Positions 59,366 to 64,000 of a DNA stretch of 64,000 nucleotides are shown here, piece after piece. The notes beneath the pieces were generated by a model, which worked only from the letters and a program-made list of their open reading frames with translations, did no database searches and was not told the origin of the DNA. The stretch spans positions 148,216-212,215 of the forward strand of contig JXTC01000515.1 of NCBI GenBank assembly GCA_002914845.1. The letters run 5' to 3'. Every line of letters starts with the position of its first letter. The first letter of the stretch is position 1. Position numbers and translations under genes: made by a program. The stretch comes from Trema orientale. Its lineage: Eukaryota; Streptophyta; Magnoliopsida; Rosales; Cannabaceae.

Positions 59366-60776
59366 CCCATGAGCTTCTTCTTTTACCTTTTCTTTCTCTT
59401 TATTTATCTGATGTAGGCATTATTATTCATTGTGTTATGAAAGCATGAGCTCAGCACAAAACTGGCCTATAATTGGACATTGGAAAAGGACGGAATGTTG
59501 AGATGATATGGCTTTATGTGAATTGAAGAAAAATTGGGAGTGTGAGAGCTGCGAAGCACATAATCCCACAAACAGCCAAAAGTGGCCTGCAACAGCTGAT
59601 GTTGGTGGGCCTAACCTAATCTTGGCCTTACGCATCAGTCCTCCAGAGTGTTCTGTATGCGCATGTCGGATGGATTAGAAGCTTGATCCAACGGCTGAGC
59701 CCTTCCTACTCGCGCATTTGGCCTTGATTTTTCTGAATTCTTTTTAGAAAATTTAGGTAAATGTCCAGCTTTTAAAATTTTATTAAGTATGTGTCCAGGA
59801 TTTGAAATTTATAGCTATATGTCCAATATTTAAAAAGCCCACAACTGAGAAGAGGGAATTGGGTTACAGAGTAGAAGGGAAGTGGGTTTTGGTTTCGTTG
59901 TAGAATGAGAGAGGGGTTCGTGGCTGAGTTAGACGAAAAGAGGGTAGTTTGGGAATATAATTACGGTTGTTTGGGCTGGACATTCCACTATAATACTTTG
60001 GGCTTAGACATATACCAATTTTTGGGCCTTAAATTGGTCATACAGTTATCTCGCCCATTCTTTGCCTTTTCTTTTTAAATCTAAACTTAATCAACAAAAA
60101 TAAAAATAAAAATTAAACTACATCAAATACTAAATTCAAAATTAAATTCAGAGTAAAATTAAACGAAAATCAGTTTTTGAACTAAATTAAATTCCTAAAT
60201 AACCTAATTCAAATTAAATAAAAGAAAAGATAATGAGATAAAATAAAATACTAAAAATAAAATAACCTAAATTAATTTAAAAACCACACTAAAACTACTC
60301 AAAATATAAACAATTTAACAAATAAAAAAGCACAAATAATTATATTTTTATAGAGTTATCACCTTAACTATACAGAAGACACCTGGCAAGAAAATGGATC
60401 TTTTGTAACTTATTATAACCGGTCATTCAACTGGTTCTCTTATTTACAATGAGTACACATTTTCTTGGTGTTTGTGAAAGTAACTTTGAAAGGTTATTTT
60501 TGTAATTTTGAGCATAATAAACAATTTTTTTGGGGAAAGGGTAGCATAATAAACAATTATATAAACCAAACAATGGGGGATAGTATGGTAAATTCAAGAC
60601 ATGTTTGTATTGTAAAGTGAGAAAAGGCATCATAATATACTAATTTGTTATTGTAAAAGGTACGTTATATTACGTAACAAATCTGTTGGAGAAAGGTAAA
60701 GGGTTTTTATCACTTTTACATATAAAAAACTAAAAGAATTACAAAAATAGAGATCTCAGATTTTTTTCAAATTTTT
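59366..60776. other. Intergenic, no gene supported
   Basis: 59750-60050 carries three 'TGTCCAG(C/G/T)(T/A)TTT' motifs and a GC-richer stretch that may be repeat-derived. The remainder is A-rich. Short open frames on both strands are not convincing. Confidence 0.4.
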
Positions 60777-61024
60777 GTACGGTTTTTATTAAAAAAATAT
60801 CATTTTTTTAAAAATATTTAGAAAAATACCATTTTTTAAAATAATTACCGGTTAGCGGTTTTTGGAAACTTGTTACTAGTTACTAGTTACTAGTTATAAA
60901 TACCTTCGGTTACTAGTTACCAATTTCTGGAAACTGGTTACCAAAAACTAGTTACTATTTTAAAAAATAGTATTTTTTTTAAATAATTTTTAAAAAATAG
61001 TATTTATCTAATAAAAACTGTACC
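60777..61024. repeat. Inverted repeat with TTACTAG core
   Basis: GTACGGTTTTTATTAAAAAA at left faces the complement of 'AATAAAAACTGTACC' at right. The arms carry 'TACCATTTTTTAAAATAATTA' and its complement, and the centre is (TTACTAG)n with inverted 'GGAAACTTGTTA/CTGGAAACTGGTTACC'. About 250 bp, MITE-sized. Confidence 0.65.
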
Positions 61025-62309
61025 ACACATTAAAAAAACTAAAACCACTGTATTTTTTAAATTTTTTTCTAAATTACTGTATAATGTCTAATTTCCCCAA
61101 AGGTAAATTCAAGACCTCTTCGCATCGTAAACATGAGAAAATACACCATGATATACTAACTTGTCATTGTAAAACATGTCTAGTGTTCATTAAAAAGAAA
61201 GATCATGTCTTGTATTACTTAACAAATTAATAGAAATTGAAAGTTGCAATTTAGTATTTGTTTTTTTTAAACATGTCGTTTACAGGTCTTATACATATGT
61301 TCTTTTTTTCTTTTTTTTTTGAGAAACAAGGTGTTATAAATGTGTTCATATCTATTTTGAAATAAAGAGTATATGATGCCTTGACTTTACTAAACTAAAT
61401 GCAAGTTTTAGATTCATTTTTCCAATATAATTAATATAAGTAATTTACATAGTTTTGTAATTTCAAATCTGAAGTGTTAGTCCCAAAAAATAAGAAATAA
61501 AGTAAAAGAAAACAAACTAAAAAACAAAAGAGAGTACTTGAACCAGTATAATAGTTTAGAAATTAATCATTATTAGTTAAGAATAATAATTTAAATAAAC
61601 TATATACATCCGCGTAGAACTAGCTAATGACATTATATTTAATATCATTAGAAATTATGTTCAATATGTTTTTTTTTTAAGTGGACCTTACTCATTTTCA
61701 GAAAAAGAAAAAAATATATTGGTATTCATATGAGTTATGATTGTTTTAGAAAATTTTGTAATTCATATTTTTTCCCCAGAATCGTCTTCAAAACAAACAT
61801 TACTAGCAAAAATTTATCGCGGGGCATTTTTTTCCCCCTATTTTTTAGTTTGTTAAATCCCAGATTGATTTAGATATCTTTCTATAAGATTTCATTAGGT
61901 AAAATAGTTAGATGTATAAACATAAATTTGCAAATTACTAAAAGTCATCCATATAATTGGCCATAGTAAGTCTAGGGACAGATAGAAATAACACCAAAAA
62001 CTTATTTCCACAACATATAATTTTTAACCATTCACATTTTATCAAAGTAGGACCACACTATGAACATGGTGCCTCATTAATTATTTGTTATTACTTATTT
62101 ACCCTACTATTTGATCTTTTCTTCCCCTCCCGATCAACCCCTTTTTAATTGGAGAATTTACACCTAAAGGGTCTATTAAATCTTTGTGATGAAAATTAAA
62201 ACTCACTCATTAATGTTTTCAAAATTAACCCCAATTGTCATGTCACACATGCAAAATTACTTGGATATCATATTTCTTCAACAAACTTCAAACTACTTTA
62301 ACCACCATC
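61025..62309. other. Intergenic, no feature recognised
   Basis: AT-rich spacer; no gene or repeat structure supported. Confidence 0.4.
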
Positions 62310-62339
62310 ACCGGCCTCGATTCCAACCCCGGCGGTGGT

Positions 62340-62600
62340 GCCTCCGCTCGACTAGGGTCGAATTTGTTCGGCCACCTCTTCTGGTTGTTCCAATCATTTT
62401 TTAACCGATGGCCAGAAAATTTCGACCCTGGTCGAACATTTTCGACTGGAATCAAAGCCACCAGTCAAAATTTTCGACTGGCGTTTGACCGTAGTCGAAA
62501 AATTTCAATCCCAGTCGAACATAGTCAGCCATCTTCCCAGCGTCGCCTCTGTTACTTTTGATTTTTCAACTTGGTCGAAAATTTTCGACTAGGTTCAAGT
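62340..62600. repeat. Cluster of TCGAC/GTCGA motifs in a GC-richer island
   Basis: About ten TTCGAC or GTCGAA motifs occur in 260 bp, in both orientations, with a perfect 16-bp palindrome GTCGAAAATTTTCGAC at 62574. Open frames here are probably incidental. Confidence 0.6.
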
Positions 62601-63217
62601 CAGGTGTAATTTTGGAACTTCAAAATATTCATTAAATGACATGGCAATTAAAGTCCTACTTTTGTAAATAGTTTATAAGTTGTCCATTTTTTCATCACAT
62701 GTATTAAAAGATGGTCAAAATTGATAACCCTTAGATTAGCTTTTTTCTCTCTCAATATAACGTTCCTCTTTTTGCTATCTCTCTCTTTTCTTTTTTTTCC
62801 CCCTTTCTTCCAAGACTTTTCTTTCTTTTTCCGTTCCTCTCTTTATCAAAAATGCTTTCTTTATCAAAATCTATTTTCTTTCTTTTTCCTCTATTTATCA
62901 AAAGAAAATTTATTTATTTTTCTTATCGTGGAAAAAAACTTTATTTAATTATGGCATTTTTCTTTTCAGAGTTTTTCGTGGTCAAGAAGCTCTTCATGAG
63001 GTCAAAGCGTTCGTCATACTCTTAAAACGTCATTTTTAAAAACATTCATAAAAGGTCATTTTAGCCCAAGTTAGTCCTGCCCATGTCCCTTTTGCCCCTA
63101 AGTTAGCTTGTAGCCTCTCCCACGCGTAAGGTCCAGCATGGGCTCAAAACCTGGGCCGATTGACTGCCTCAGGCCTGGCTTTAAGCTCTGGCTACACACT
63201 CCCACACTAAATGCATA

Positions 63218-63742
63218 TGCATTAGAGATAATAACAAAATTATCACCGAAATTTTGATGAAATGCTCAGAATATCCAATTGTTATTATCCCCGAAATTTT
63301 GATGAAGTACTCAGAATATCCAATCGGTGTTCGTAAATAATAAAAGCATCCTATTGGATTGGCAAATTACTAAAAATTTCACCCATTTATCTTATCACGT
63401 CAAAATTATACACAAAAATACAAAATTACTCTCCTCTAAACTTGTAACCAAACAAATATACTAAAAAAAACAACAAATAGTGGTTGATACTAGAAGATAA
63501 AAATTATTAAGAATAAGAAGATCTAGTGAATTAAATATCTTTATTAGTTGCTTTAAAAGGAATCTTGCTCATTTGAAAAAAGAAAAAAAAATTTACTTAA
63601 TTTTGACCAAATTAGAACTAGGGTGCATTTCATACCAATTTGTTAATCTGGTGAGACATTTTTATTGTTTATAAAAAACAGTAGAATATATTAAGCATTT
63701 CATCAAAATCTAAAGGATATTTTTGTTATTATCTTATGCAGT
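63218..63742. repeat. Inverted repeat between the direct repeats
   Basis: GCATTAGAGATAATAACAAA at left faces the complement of 'TTTGTTATTATCTTATGC' at right, and 'TTTTGATGAAATGCT' pairs as well. The left side also has a 34-bp motif (CCGAAATTTTGATGAA...) tandemly repeated at 63246 and 63290. Confidence 0.6.
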
Positions 63743-63834
63743 ATTGTCTTCCCTCAAAGTACTATGTCAATTTGATACTTTGTAACTACAGTAATCTAGT
63801 CCAAGTACTTCTAGTACGTTACCCAAAGAAAAAG

Positions 63835-63837
<3 letters not shown>

Positions 63838-63885
<48 letters not shown>
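63838..63885. repeat. (AT)n microsatellite
   Basis: Long AT dinucleotide run of more than 20 units. Confidence 0.92.
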
Positions 63886-63888
<3 letters not shown>

Positions 63889-64000
63889 GAGATTGAACTC
63901 AGAATTAGTACATTCTATACTGTCATTTTTCTTATGATGGAAAAAAATTATTAATTATGTCATTTTTCTTTTCAGAGTTTTTCGTGGTCAAGAAGCTCTT

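Larger units (their letters stand above)
62925..64000. repeat. Direct repeat pair about 1 kb apart at the window end
   Basis: 'CATTTTTCTTTTCAGAG' followed by 'TTTTTCGTGGTCAAGAAGCTC' occurs at about 62955-62993 and again at 63962-64000, with similar sequence upstream of each. The second copy runs off the window, so its length is unknown. It could be LTRs of a small element or a tandem duplication. Confidence 0.65.

Overview
This is plant nuclear DNA, most likely from a eudicot and probably a woody one (the species is an inference I cannot settle). The evidence is a large multi-exon CC-NB-LRR gene, an ankyrin/PGG-domain (ACD6-like) gene, GT-AG introns, very AT-rich spacers and a dense mix of plant transposons. 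There is one 467-base run of Ns and one single-N gap. Nothing bacterial, viral or CRISPR-like was seen.

Layout. 1-3.8 kb: AT-rich spacer. 3.8-13.2 kb: an intact seven-exon NLR gene (about 1,979 aa). A palindromic Mutator-type MITE ends 20 bp before its TATA box, and introns 1 and 2 carry a non-LTR-like insert and a MITE. 13.4-18.0 kb: a tRNA-type SINE, the N gap, a MITE, and a hAT-like element that contains a Pack-MULE with pieces of an LRR receptor-kinase gene. 18.1-25.1 kb: a duplicated upstream block and then the three-exon ankyrin/PGG gene (about 637 aa), with two MITEs in intron 2. 26.2-35.5 kb: AT-rich tandem repeats and an 8.7-kb LTR element with no coding capacity (LARD-like, minus strand). 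37.5-41.2 kb: an array of degenerate palindromes peppered with five copies of the 172-bp MITE also found upstream of the NLR. 43.3-45.0 kb: a diverged LTR relative. 45.7-49.7 kb: a large inverted repeat (arms about 1.05 kb) whose left arm holds a hAT inside a hAT and whose right arm holds a MITE. 50.3-56.5 kb: five GGGCC-rich hAT-like elements enclosing a tandemly duplicated, broken papain-type (C1A) cysteine-protease gene. 57-64 kb: further TIR elements, a second SINE, inverted repeats and AT-rich spacer.

The two intact genes are both of types linked to plant immunity: an intracellular NLR receptor and a membrane ankyrin protein of the ACD6 class. I see no evidence that they act together. 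The rest is best read as a record of transposition. Nested insertions, filled and empty sites preserved between inverted-repeat arms, and a tandem duplication whose junction is a chimeric transposon allow several events to be ordered in time. I found no convincing entirely new molecular system. The most unusual items are the transposon-mediated duplication of the protease pseudogene, the Pack-MULE nested in a hAT, the large inverted repeat and the palindromic MITE family.
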